Assembly: GCF_932276165.1 (NCBI RefSeq)
Contig: NC_063992.1
Coordinates: 6,706,001-6,770,000 of the forward strand
Length of the DNA stretch: 64,000 nucleotides
Reading direction: 5' to 3'
DNA from: Plutella xylostella
Lineage: Eukaryota > Arthropoda > Insecta > Lepidoptera > Plutellidae
How positions within the stretch are numbered: position 1 is the first letter of the stretch; each line of letters begins with the position of its first letter. Position numbers and translations under genes: made by a program. A model generated the notes under the pieces. That model had not been told where the DNA came from. It searched no databases and saw only the letters and a list, made by a program, of their open reading frames with translations. This document shows, in pieces, positions 52,001 to 61,274 of the stretch.

Positions 52001-55000
52001 TTTTTTGATTTATTTTTAAAAGAATGACTTTTGTTATGAATGGTTCGCGTTATTAATCTTATATGATTTTTATTGCTTAGTTTAAATGTGGAAGTATGAA
52101 GTTGAAGATTGAATGTTTTTCTGACAGGTATGTATGAAAGCGTAGTATTTTTACACTTTATTTTTATTATTTAACCGGATTTTATTTAGGATAAAATCCT
52201 TTCCGTGAGACGGGGGGTAATGTAACGTTGTAGACGTACATGTCTTTAATTAAACATATTTTTAAACTTAAACTAGCCTATTTTCTTATTTTAATTATTA
52301 ACTTCATAATAAATAACTAAAAAAACATTAATTAAACCTAATAACTAAAACTTAATAACATTTTAAAATATAACTTCTTTTAAAGTACATTCGCACTCAA
52401 AATACTGAAACGTAATCTGTAGTCATAAACAGTTTATGGTAGAAATTTAGTTTCATAAACCTGCCCACATTTTAATATTGGTAGAAATTTATTGTTCATA
52501 ACCTGGTATTATTTTTAACATTCCGTGACATCGTGACACTTTCAACGGCTGTCGCCGCTCGCTAGTGATTCATTAGCTTTGCCATCACTGGACTCGAACG
52601 TACGCTTGCGCATCTGATTAATAATTGCTTTCGCACATATAACTGCGACTTTAAAGTAAATTTTAAATAGATAGTGCACCTTAAGTGTCCTAACCGTTCC
52701 GGGTCCGCTATACAAGGCGCTGCTGGCTCTGTGTACCTGTGTTTTACATAAATCCTCAAACCCCCATATTGGGGTTTCAGTACGGGGTTTAAGAAGATTT
52801 CAGTACGGGGTTTAAGAAGATTTCAGTACGGGATTTAGAAGACCTAGGCTTCGCTTCGCTACCTACTGCTGCATCACCCTCTGCTTCGCTTCCGCTTCGG
52901 ACCTACAGCTGAGCACGGCGACCTACAACCCTGCCCGTGGCTGACGACCTGTTCCACCGGCATCTGACCATCCAGGGGAGTGCTTGAACTACGCAGTGAA
53001 ATCAGATACTAGGCCGACACACCACGACCCGTTCTACCGACTTAGGTGGCCTGCGGCCATCAATAAATTTATTTTCGTTGGACCTACCTACCTCTTTCAT
53101 TTACCTCCCAGTAGGGACGATAGGTAAACAGGTAGGGAACGTCACATCATGTAAACATATAAACGTCTCCGGCTACCCAGAGAAGTTATAGATGAGGAGA
53201 TGTATAAGATAAGTATCTAATATAAATTTAAAGATGTATATCGTATATGTATATACGTACGTTACACGTGTGTTATTCCGATGTATATGGAAACAAACGT
53301 TTTTCAGCGTATATTTTAAACTTCATTACGAATTAAATTATAATAATAGTACTTACAAAAGTTTGGATTATTATTCTGTGTACACCACAAAATACACAGT
53401 CGATTGAGTGCCGATTTACAGATTTTACGCTGTACCTGATAAATTAAATGTTTTAAATGACGTATTTAAAATGAAACCGCAGCCAGAAATACAAGTGGCG
53501 ATGGCTCCGACCCGCATTAATAACACCGGAAGAGAAACAAAGATAACTGTATAAATAATGGCGGCAATATTAGCTGCCGTGGTTCATGAAATGTCCGCTT
53601 GACCTGGGGGGTCACTTTCTAAATCAACGAACGAATAAACTAGAATTGACACTCAATCAGAACGCTTAATACAACTAGATAGAGTCGTGGTTAGCGCTGA
53701 GGATTTGCTTTACCAAAGTTTCTGAACGCTGCGCTACCTACGGCTCTATCTAATTGTACACTCACGGGCAAAGAAACAGTTCCACACACAAAATTCCGAC
53801 ACTAAATGGCTTAATTTTTTTAAATATTTAGTAATTGGAATTTTTAACTAAATGTTTACGTTTTTAGTTTGTAATATTCTGGTGCGTTTTTAAATGTAGT
53901 TTAATATTGCAGAAGGCGTCTTTAAGATAGTATTTTTCGCTAAGGAGTAATTTTGTGATTTTCTCACTGGAACTCTTTCATTGCCCGTGATGACAATTTA
54001 CTCTTGTCCGTTCGTTCGTAAATTTAGAGAGTGACCCCATTGCTCTTTTTATTAGGTTCACCGTTAATAATAATAAATATTATATTTTTGGTGTAGCCGG
54101 CTGTTTAGGTTATACAGGGTGTTGAAAATAGATATAGTAAGTCGAAAATGGGTGACTCAGATGGTCAGCCTTTGCTATGGTAATTTCAAATTGCATTCTA
54201 TGGTATTTTTACCATATAGAGAGACATTAAAGTACTTGATATAAACTCGCATATTTTTTTAAGATGAAAATACCAACTGTGCTTACCACAGCTTCTATTA
54301 ACCCGTGCCCTAAGGTTTGCTTAGCGAATAATATATTTATTATGATGGTAGCTAATTATTTTTTATTTTCTCGAGCTACTGCCTGATGCAGGGACGATGA
54401 GCCCCTAATGGCGGCATTTGTTTTTATACAGCAAATGAATACTACGGTTAAAGCCCGCTGGTGTGCAATGACCTTTATACTTTGTTAAATAAGGGTTTGA
54501 ATTGTATGACTTTAGAAATGATAACGTATTTTTAAGTCTCGGTATTTTTAAGAGATTATCCAGTGTAGATTGCTCTGACTTATTTAATTAAAGAATTTAA
54601 CCATGAACTGTACTTTAGTTTAATGCATGTAATTGAAAGAGTTGCATGGTGAGTATGCTGACTTGCAGAGTAAGTGTAATAGGCCTAAAAAGATAAACCG
54701 AATAAAACACATATCTGGCTGGCAATAGAAAAAAGGATACGCGTTACCTAAATGCTCAATCTGATGGTCTCTTTACAATGGTAGGTGCAATGAAGAAGCT
54801 GATGTTGTGAAGTACTCATAGAAATTTTAATGAAATATATTTTCAAGATAGCTTAATTTCCAGGACGCGGTTGTTCGCATAATATTTTTTTTACTCTTTG
54901 TAAGTAGGTAGGTAACACAGTTAATTATATTTTTATTAAAAAAGGTTTCCAAAAAATACATCACGCACTTTATTGGCTAATTAATTCGCAGTGCCGGCTC

Positions 55001-58000
55001 CTGAAGCCATGTTTTTATTACGATAAAATGTGAAACTAATTACGCTTTTACAAGTGTATCATCTCGCCGTAAATTACTTGAAGCTAACAGACCCCTTAGC
55101 ATGAATTTTCATCGTGAACGTGACGTGAAATTACTCGATAAATGTAGGGAAATTTTAGTTCTGCTACCGACCGCCAGGGGCGCTGTTCATATTTTCATAC
55201 AAAATTACTCGATGAATTCTACTTCACGTTCACGATGAAAATTCATGCTAAGGGGTCTGACCATTTATTAGAGGAATAAATGAAAAGCTGGCTAAAGTAA
55301 TAAATAAATGGTTAAAGAGTAAATGACCGTCATTAATCAATCATGACGGTTCGTCTGTTTGTCCACATATTTTGGGCGTGCGGTTTGCCGACCAGCCTTC
55401 AAAATGGGAGAATTATACTTGATGTTTTCAATTGTGGCGAGAATTTTATATTCGTTGCATAGCTGGTAGGTACAGTGTCTATAGGAATGAAATAAATATC
55501 TTATAGCCAGGTGTTACAATGTTCATTTATTGAGATTATTTAGTCACGCCGACTATTGTGTTGAATGCTCCTGAAACATGTTTACAGATTACTAAGATTC
55601 TTTAAATCCACATATAAGAGGTAACAGCAACGCACCGCGTCAGACTTTTAGTTGGACAGGTAATTTTCCTCGTTCCTTTCTTCTTTTATTTCAGGTATCA
55701 CCTCGCGAGTCAATGCACTTGGACAAAGTAGGTACTTTTTCTTCAACGTAAGAAGCTAAGAGCACAGTATTCTATTTGTTCTTTGGGGTAGTATTATTGT
55801 GTAATGAATTAAACACGGTGAATTGACGGCTAACGCTACAGTGGTTTAATTCCTTAATTAAAAAGAATTCATAGATAAATGCGACGTTAGACGAGAACAT
55901 CCGTTACTAGTGTTTGTTACGACACCAAAAGAAACAAAATACACTCACGTGCAATGAAAATATTCCACCTGCCATTGACGTTCCACATGCCACTGGAACT
56001 TTTTCATTGCTCGTGAGTATCAATGAAGAATCGATCAAACAAGAGGGCCCATCACGGGCTAACGAGGTAATGCGATACTATTTTCGATACTAACAAACAT
56101 TATGGAAAATAAACAGCGCCAACGTCACTTTTGGAACTAACAATTTTGCCCTAAATTTTGACAGTGACAGTTGACGTTACGCAACGTAAATGGAGGTTCG
56201 AAATAAAGGAGGTTCAATGAAGGAATCAAAAACTCACGTGGTAGGTTCGTCGAGGAAGATGATTGGCGGGTTGTTGACGAGCTCCAGCGCGATGGAGAGC
56301 CGCTTGTACTGCCCCCCGGAGAGCTTCTCCGAGCGGGTGTCGCGATGCTCCCACAGGCCCAGTGTTTGCAGGATCTCTTCTATCTGTGAAGGGAGAATTT
56401 GTTTGATTAACCTGAGGTTTGGTTGGATAAAGTTACTAGGATACAATGGTACATGCGGGGTGTATGAAAGGAGACTTCTTGGGTGGCGTACCAACTGTAT
56501 CTTTACGTCTAGTACACCAGGCTGCGTAGTCTTGTGCGTAGTTAGTGACATCTAATCTGAGTTAGGCACTCAGCCTCCTCTCACCACTGTGACAAATCCT
56601 AGCCTCGTTCAAGTGTTTATCACTAACACGCAGATAAGAGGACCAAGATCAGTCTACCTAAATAGACTAACGAGCAATGAAAATTCGATATTATTAGTTC
56701 ACTGGAACTTTTTCATTGCTCGTGAGTCTAGTAAGCGAGTATAATTTATAACTAGGTATTTTAGTGAAAGGCAATGACCCCAACCTCAGATTGACAGACG
56801 GATTAGTCGGCTCTCCAAGGGTTCAACATGTGGTCGGCACACATTAGTGGAATATCGCTGCATTATTTATTCTAGAGCATACATAATACTCGTATGCTAA
56901 TAGAATATTTTCATTTATTACAAAAGGCTTATATCAATGAAGAAAAGCTCACAACGCTCAGCACGGGATTATTATAAAACCAAAGTCGAATAAATATTAC
57001 TTATTAACATTTATGAAGATATTATTATACATATAAGGTACAAATGATCATATTTTGTTTGTAAATTAGGTATATAACTTACCTTACAATAGATTTACTT
57101 TTAAATTTATACGTTTGAAAGTCAAGTGAATTCCAAAAACATAAATCAGAATAATTTTATTTTACCACCGTTTTCCCTAACATAAAAGTTGCTCGGTCAA
57201 ACTTTATAATAAGACATTCAATTGCTAAATCCCGTTCAAATTGGTTTATTAGGATAATTCGGTGCTTCAATTTGAGCGGGTGATTGTTTTAAGAATTCGT
57301 GAAGAAATATTACCGCAGTCTGCGAATAATTACAGAACCTTGTTCAGAGGAATTTCTACGAAGCGTTTAGTAGATTAGATAAAGGTGAGACCGGCTACCT
57401 ATTATTTACATAGAATTCAATAAACTTCCGTTAATTATTTACAGCAATAAGTACGTTCTAAATCGTAAAGTAATATTTAACAATCGATATGTGTTGTGTA
57501 CAGAGTTAGGTAATCAGTCATTATCACAGTAGTTAATAACAGTATAATTATAATTGTAATAAGTAAGTATATAGGTAATTTAAAAGCGAAATAAACGTAA
57601 CTATAACTATTCCAAAAACCGATAATGCAAATAACTAAAAGAAACGATGTTATTAAATAATTTCCGTTTGAAACAGTTCCAAGTTCCACTTGATCAGTCA
57701 AGTATTCGATAGATAGTCGGCCTTGAGGCCCTCGTCCATTAGACCTCTAATTAGAGACCCGGGGGGCTACTCTTGCTTGACGAAATATGAATTTATGTTA
57801 TATCGAATTAAATTAATATTATGCGAAAAGCATTAGTTACCGTTTTGATTGCTACTGGCACCATAACAATAACAACAAGTAAGTATCTTTTTTTAGCAGA
57901 TTTTGTCGGGTGGAATTATTTTACTTCCTTTGGAATTGCAACGACACTCTATGGATATTTAGATAGAGTCGTGGTTAGCGCTGAACTGAGCAGCGCTCCA

Positions 58001-58354
58001 AAAGATTGTTTTCGTAAACTAAAGTGACCCCTATCTGGTATTTACGCACTTGCGTAACACTCGCAGCAGCAAACTGGAGCTCGCGTGGTGGAAGTATTTA
58101 ACTTCAACAGTTTGTGATACCGCCGAGTTAGAGCTACAAGTTCGATTTAATGACCTAGGTAGGTATACATCTACTGTCTATAGGTACGTACCTGGATACT
58201 TCACAGGTATCTTTACACCTTTTTATATTTTTGAGATTTCGATGTTGGTCTCATAATGAAAGTAATTTAATGCCGAGTACAATCCAAATAATACAATACA
58301 AACCTAGGTATATCTACTTCAGCAGGTTATATACCTACTTAAATATGGTAAAAT

Positions 58355-58389
<35 letters not shown>

Positions 58390-59659
58390 TTATTTATTTT
58401 TCAACCAACATGGATCAATTAATATTTCTTGTATAAAGTTATAAATGCTTTACAAAATTTAATATTCCCTTCCGAGAAACGCAAAAAGTGAAAACCCTTA
58501 TTTATTCATTTATTTTCTTCGTAAAGAGCGGTCGTAGTCTCATTACGCTGTTGTGTCGCGGACAAACTTTTTAAAACCTTTATAATCTCGACGGCTCGCT
58601 TGCTTATGCACGTTTAGTTAAAATATTCATGGACACATCTGCGAGGGAATGCGGAACGTTTGACTTATTGCCGCCGGGAAACTTTACATGTAACAAACAC
58701 GACTAATCTACCGTCTTCATTTTGGAGCTCCAAAAATAACTTGTGAATTTGAAATACCTAACTGTGGACACGGGGCTACACATAGTGTTCAGGATACTTT
58801 ATCCATCGAGATCATTTTCTTCATTGTCATTTCCATTCTCCAGCTACATAGAATGTTCTAGAACGCTGTTCTAGAACGCACGCTCGAACCACCCCGAATG
58901 AACTAGAACCACTCACCACGAGTTCCTTCTCGGCCCTGCCCAGCCTCATAATGTCACTATATACTGCGCTCACACGCTCGAACCGCCCAGAATGTTCTAG
59001 AACCTCACAATATCACTACTGCGCTCACACGCTTCAACCACCCAGAATGTTCTCGAACCACTCACCACGTGTTCCTTTTCTGCCCTGCCCAGCTCGCTGC
59101 CCAACTTGAGGTCGGTGGCGACGCGTATGGCCTCGTGCACGGAGAGCCGCGGCTGCAGCAGGTCGTCCTGCATGACGTAGCTGCTGAGCTTCTCCACAAG
59201 CTTCAACCACACAGAATGTTCTAGAACCCTCACATTATCGCTCTTCGACACGCTCTTCAACCACACATAATATTCTAGAACCCTCGCAATATGGCTACTA
59301 CGCTCACACGCTCCAACAACACATAAGGTTCTAGAACCCTCACAATATGGCTACTGCGCTGTCACGCTCCAACCACACGGAATGTTTAAGAACCCTCGCA
59401 ATATCGCTACTATGTTCGAAGAGTGTTAGCGCACGATCGAATCACCCAGAATGTTCTCGAACCACTCACCACGAGTTCCTTCTCCGCCCTGCCCAGCTCG
59501 CTGCCCAGCTTGAGGTCGGTGGCGACTCGCATGGCCTCGTGCACGGAGAGCCGCGGCTGCAACAGGTCGTCCTGCATGATGTAGCTGCTGAGCTTCTTGA
59601 ACACGCGCATGTCACGTGACTGCCCGTTCACGCTGATGCGCCCGGTTACGCCGTTGGAC
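34069..59659 (-). CDS. ABCG1/ABCG4-like half-transporter, last nine exons (5' end outside window)
   Basis: Minus-strand exons: 59659-59470, 56383-56238, 48471-48312, 40907-40720, 40324-40171, 38986-38818, 36496-36396, 35286-35131, 34458-34069 (stop at 34071-34069). All phases agree; about 550 residues are visible. The nucleotide-binding domain comes first: SYIMQDDLLQPRLSVHEAM (Q-loop region), LSGGQYKRLSIALELVNN (ABC signature), IIFLDEPTTGLD (Walker B and D-loop across a junction) and CTIHQPSASLFALFDRV (H-loop). THNPADFVLE follows. The membrane domain begins about FLTQFSILSKRMF, with helices in LTLWISAAHHVVTALLLGG, FCLSVLVFFMYTYVMIP and later exons; REYFNRWYSLKAYY is the ABCG hallmark before helix 4. 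Family members dimerise and move sterols and other lipids. The Walker A exon must lie right of 64000. Introns of up to about 8 kb are full of mobile elements. Confidence 0.9.
35499..36256. mobile_element. 758-bp element, MULE-like (copy 2 of 13782-14445, opposite orientation)
   Basis: Begins GGTTCTACC and ends GGGGAACCC, with the same internal motif pairs (CTCATATTGCATAG, GTTTCGCCGAAAATCG; right: AACGAGTCTTATGCC, GCGAAACGAGTTTAGGG) and the central CTCCTCCTCGCTTTGCTCGT. ACTATGACC follows the right end (36257-36265) and also lies just left (35484-35492), separated by 6 extra bases, so the 9-bp TSD is probable but not clean. The element lies in an ABCG intron. Confidence 0.7.
37479..37703. mobile_element. 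MITE, GGGGTCACT family (225 bp)
   Basis: Starts GGGGTCACTACAG and ends AGAGTGAGCCCC. Internal blocks CAATCGGTACG and AGATAGAGTCG are shared with copies at 53608-54038 and with fragments near 40575-40700, 47940-48060, 57955-58030 and 61640-61760. Intron of ABCG. Confidence 0.65.
38708..38800. mobile_element. Diverged MITE, CTCACGAGCAATGAAA family
   Basis: Left TACTCGTGAGAAATGAAAAA and right ATTCCTCGCGAGTGTA form imperfect inverted repeats, related to those at 55943-56018 and 56664-56729. Confidence 0.5.
39130..39232 (+). repeat. GATGAT-tailed interspersed repeat (fragment)
   Basis: Ends GTGCCCCAGCAGTGGGGACG then (GAT)n. An inverted partner lies at 39536. Lepidopteran SINE/RTE-derived. Confidence 0.6.
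39536..39920 (-). mobile_element. Lepidopteran SINE-like repeat, about 385 bp
   Basis: Begins (CAT)n then CGTCCCCACTGCTGGGGCAC. It continues through CGTGCCGTCCGAAGCACGGA and GGTCACCCATCCAATGGC, motifs found together in dispersed lepidopteran repeats; the (CAT)n end is the 3' end read in reverse. It has an 85-codon fortuitous frame. Shorter relatives lie at 48190-48290 and 48565-48670. Confidence 0.6.
42238..42817. mobile_element. Unclassified GGGTTCCGTAGCC repeat, about 580 bp
   Basis: Starts GGGTTCCGTAGCCAAAATGG, has a (TCTGTCCG)n tract at about 42289-42321, and ends with CTACGGAACCC, CGAGCCCGACTCGCACTTGG and a poly-T run. The GGGTTCCGTAG/CTACGGAACCC pair is inverted. It is a very common lepidopteran dispersed repeat; its class is unknown to me. 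No ORF. Confidence 0.7.
42826..43757 (-). mobile_element. 5'-truncated LINE, C-terminal part of reverse transcriptase
   Basis: A minus-strand frame from about 43754 to the stop at 43179 reads HAHIEALTNRVRKL, YFALVESNLTYCISAWGGAG and LERAQRALLKVLMLKPFRYP. This is the post-palm region of CR1/Jockey-related lepidopteran RTs. A 3' UTR of about 350 bp follows, ending in CAAATAAACTTATTATAT, with no poly(A). Homology stops at about 43757, a typical 5' truncation. ABCG intron. Confidence 0.8.
44515..44756 (-). mobile_element. tRNA-headed SINE carrying an internal fold-back
   Basis: Reading the minus strand from about 44756: an A-box-like TGGCGTAGTGGTTAGCG, a B-box-like AAGTTCGATC, then a body and the lepidopteran SINE tail motif GGAGGAGGCCAATGTCTTGC near 44550. 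The body contains a perfect 30-bp inverted repeat (44602-44631 with 44642-44671). Confidence 0.7.
44602..44671. repeat. Perfect 30-bp inverted repeat with 10-nt loop
   Basis: The left arm starts CTTGGTGTTAAATGTTTCTG and the right arm is its exact complement; the loop is GCACGCTCGA. It is part of the SINE at 44515-44756. Confidence 0.95.
45228..45370. repeat. (CAT)n-associated repeat fragment
   Basis: About eight CAT units followed by GGTCCTGGGATCCCTAATGA and a GC-rich tail; a SINE-like 3' end. Confidence 0.45.
46630..46744. mobile_element. 115-bp palindromic MITE
   Basis: Ends TACCACAAAAACTT and AAGTTTTTTGTGGTA, with further inverted GTGTTTAACA blocks inside. No ORF. Confidence 0.75.
46754..46901. 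mobile_element. 148-bp MITE, GTGCCAATTTCTC family
   Basis: Ends GTGCCAATTTCTCCATAG and the complement finishing GAGAAATTGGCAC; inner TCGGTTA is also inverted. Only nine bases separate it from the element at 46630-46744. Confidence 0.8.
49903..50012. mobile_element. 110-bp MITE, TAAGGGCGTCTTGC family
   Basis: Ends TAAGGGCGTCTTGCACAACA and the exact complement TGTTGTGCAAGACGCCCTTA; inner AAAGT..AAAATTAAAT is also inverted. Confidence 0.85.
50168..51093. repeat. 5' LTR
   Basis: 926 bp, TG...CA ends. Includes two further copies of the internal phrase CAGTACGGGGTTTAAGAAGA near 50730-50770. Confidence 0.93.
51587..51883 (+). pseudogene. Gag N-terminal remnant of the LTR element
   Basis: A 98-codon frame. 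LPKSKLEYEVSIRGKVPATS resembles the N-terminus of lepidopteran Ty3-type Gag proteins (a charged helix, then a short Gly/Pro turn). The rest of gag and all of pol are absent. Orientation is the same as the PBS-to-PPT direction (plus). Confidence 0.45.
52221..53146. repeat. 3' LTR
   Basis: 926 bp, same length as the 5' LTR and the same sequence by eye; preceded by the GACGGGGGGTAA purine-rich tract. Confidence 0.93.
53608..54038. mobile_element. MITE, GGGGTCACT family, 431 bp, with a nested MITE
   Basis: Outer ends GGGGTCACTTTCTAAAT and TTTAGAGAGTGACCCC. AGATAGAGTCG is shared with the copy at 37479. A second inverted-repeat element occupies 53761-53990. Confidence 0.75.
53761..53990. mobile_element. 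Nested MITE, CTCACGAGCAATGAAA family
   Basis: Left CTCACGGGCAAAGAAACAGT and right TGGAACTCTTTCATTGCCCG are imperfect inverted repeats and match the family at 55943-56018 and 56664-56729. Confidence 0.65.
55088..55259. mobile_element. 172-bp MITE, CAGACCCCTTAGCATG family
   Basis: Ends CAGACCCCTTAGCATGAATT and the complement finishing CATGCTAAGGGGTCTG; the inverted repeat is about 37 bp. No clear TSD. Confidence 0.85.
55943..56018. mobile_element. 76-bp MITE, CTCACGAGCAATGAAA family
   Basis: ACTCACGTGCAATGAAAA at the left and TTTTCATTGCTCGTGAGT at the right. Confidence 0.8.
56127..56190 (+). repeat. Short dispersed repeat, copy 2 (see 12334-12396)
   Basis: TTTTGGAACTAAC...TTTTGACAGTGACAGTTGAC...TACGCAACGTAA; same order of blocks as at 12334. 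Confidence 0.6.
56664..56729. mobile_element. 66-bp MITE, CTCACGAGCAATGAAA family
   Basis: AGACTAACGAGCAATGAAAA and TTTTCATTGCTCGTGAGTCT at the two ends. Near-minimal size. Confidence 0.8.
58346..58389. repeat. (AAT)n microsatellite
   Basis: About a dozen AAT units. Confidence 0.9.
58917..58944 (-). pseudogene. Second, tiny fragment of the same ABCG exon
   Basis: Only the last nine codons (LGRAEKELV) and the GTGAGT donor remain. Same donor-side flank as the intact exon. Confidence 0.7.
59066..59193 (-). pseudogene. Partial duplicate of the ABCG Q-loop exon
   Basis: Reads KLSSYVMQDDLLQPRLSVHE and on to GRAEKEHV, with about three amino-acid changes against the intact exon and a preserved GTGAGT donor. 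It lacks the first 20 or so codons and the normal acceptor; upstream sequence is minisatellite. The frame is open, so recent duplication or cryptic use is possible. Confidence 0.75.
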
Positions 59660-59939
59660 CTGTAGGAAGGATGGATTAGCAATTGACAGCCTTTATTCTT
59701 CTTTAGGACTCCATTACTCGATCAAATATACTGTCAAGATTGCAGATTGTGTTACCAGTGTGCTGGAGGGAGGGGTTCTTTGGCGTGTTAGTGACAAACA
59801 CTGACTGTGGTTAAAGCATCAGCCAGTCGTATTTGTCGTCAGTCCCTGACTACACAAGGTGCCAACTAGGCTAATTTTTCTTGCCTTGGTGTTTTATTCA
59901 TAAATCTTAGATCTTACTGGGTGGGGTGAGAGGGACCTA

Positions 59940-61274
59940 CCCAAGTAACATTTCATTCGAGCTTAGGTTGTAAGAAATGCCTTTAGGTTTTATAAGGGTT
60001 GTGAAAAGGTTAATGCGTTGCTATCTGGTCATATTGAGTACTTGAGAATGATTAATAAGTCCTAAAACCAATTGTTTATTAATACAACCTTGGAGCTGCT
60101 AATAAGAGTTTAAATTAACGTTATTTTAACTTGTATTTCAAGAGCATATAGTTCTAGGATCTTATAGTTGTCGTAGACTCCTGATAAGGTTCTAGAAAAG
60201 CTAGCATTTATGCTAAAGTGAGAGCTTAAGGTTAAATTTTTAACCTCAATACAACCATAAAGTTATGGAATGTTGAAATCACTTATAAGTAATTTTTAAA
60301 ACCTATCTTAAACCTTTAGGCTGATGAGAGTTGTCTAGGCAAACAAATTAGGACTACTTGGTGAAAACCAAAAGCATTAAGCACTGGCTATGAGCTAAAC
60401 GCATGATTTAAGTCTTTCAAGAATATTTTAAAGCTTTAGAGGCATCCTCAAAATATGTTTAATGCTTTTTAGTAATTTCGTAACGGCCGCCATATTTTTT
60501 CACTGAAATAAAAAAAAAAACTTGGCAAAAAGATACATTTTAATTAAGTAGGGGAAAATTCAGTAGCGTATGCTATACTATTCCAAATATATGTTTTTTT
60601 ATATAGACAGTACTTTTATTTCTAATATAACTTTACACCAAACATAATTTTTTTTCTATTTTTTTAAATTAAAATATCTTCAAATTTATTATTTACAAAA
60701 GGCCCGTCACGTATACAGAACTATTATTCAAAAGTACCACGATAAAGTGCTAGTCGCAAAGTTTTTCATATTTCCTGACTTCAGCCTAACTACTTACTAT
60801 ATTTTGTATTAATACAACACTTACAAATTAGCCATTTTGAATCTTGGAAAGTATCAGGTAATGGCGCCATTTATTATAATTATTATAAAATCTTACATAG
60901 AAACATTTTAAAACCCGAGAGTCCTGGAAAGGCATTACAAATATCCATCAAATATGTTTCAAGTTATAGAAGAGTTACATCCAGGACTAATTTAGAACTT
61001 AAAAGCTGTCTTCCAAGGTTATGTTAACGTTAAATTAAGGTTGTGCAGGTTGTATTTAGGTTCTGTGTAAGTAGTTCAAAAGGTTCTGGGTTTGAGCTAT
61101 AGGTTTTGCTGTAGCTCTCAGAAAGGTTCTAAAACGTGGGCCCTTTTTGCACTCAGGAGGTTAATATAAGGTTAATATAAGGTTATCGAGACTTCTAAGT
61201 CTCACGAGTTGATTTCCATACAAAGGTTCTAGAACCTTTTCAAAACCTTTCTAAAACCAAAAATGTTACTTGGG
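59940..61274. mobile_element. 1.3-kb non-autonomous DNA element, CCCAAGTAACATTT ends
   Basis: CCCAAGTAACATTT at 59940 and AAATGTTACTTGGG ending at 61274, flanked by TA on both sides (59938-59939, 61275-61276). The interior repeats AGGTTCTAGAACC-like and AGGTTTT blocks. No transposase frame. Intron upstream of the ABCG exon at 59659. Confidence 0.75.

Larger units (their letters stand above)
50168..53146. mobile_element. Non-autonomous Ty3-type LTR retrotransposon
   Basis: Two 926-bp direct repeats, 50168-51093 and 52221-53146, both start TGTAACGTTG and end AACGTCACA. A 4-bp TSD, TCAT, flanks the whole (50164-50167 and 53147-53150). A primer-binding-site-like TGGCGCCCAACG starts at 51095 and a purine run with GGGGGG precedes the 3' LTR. 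The 1.1-kb interior has only a short gag-like frame and no protease, RT or integrase, so it depends on other elements. The LTRs look identical wherever compared, implying very recent insertion. It lies in the ABCG intron. Confidence 0.95.
48472..56237. other. Large ABCG intron (7.8 kb)
   Basis: Holds the LTR retrotransposon, the nested GGGGTCACT element and further MITEs listed separately. A SINE-type end (TCACCTCTGCCTACCCCGCA) with (GT)n lies at about 49462-49520. Confidence 0.6.
58845..59468. repeat. Minisatellite of about 60-bp units with exon pieces inside
   Basis: At least seven diverged units sharing CCAGAATGTTCTAGAACC, CTCACAATAT and CTACTGCGCTCACACGCT. It lies directly beside the 3' (donor) side of the ABCG exon 59659-59470. 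Two exon-like fragments (59066-59193 and 58917-58944) are interspersed. Confidence 0.8.

Noticed and set aside
59066..59193. Mutually exclusive ABCG exon
   Set aside because: It has a donor and open frame but lacks the acceptor and first 20 codons of the intact exon, so scored as a pseudo-exon pending RNA data.
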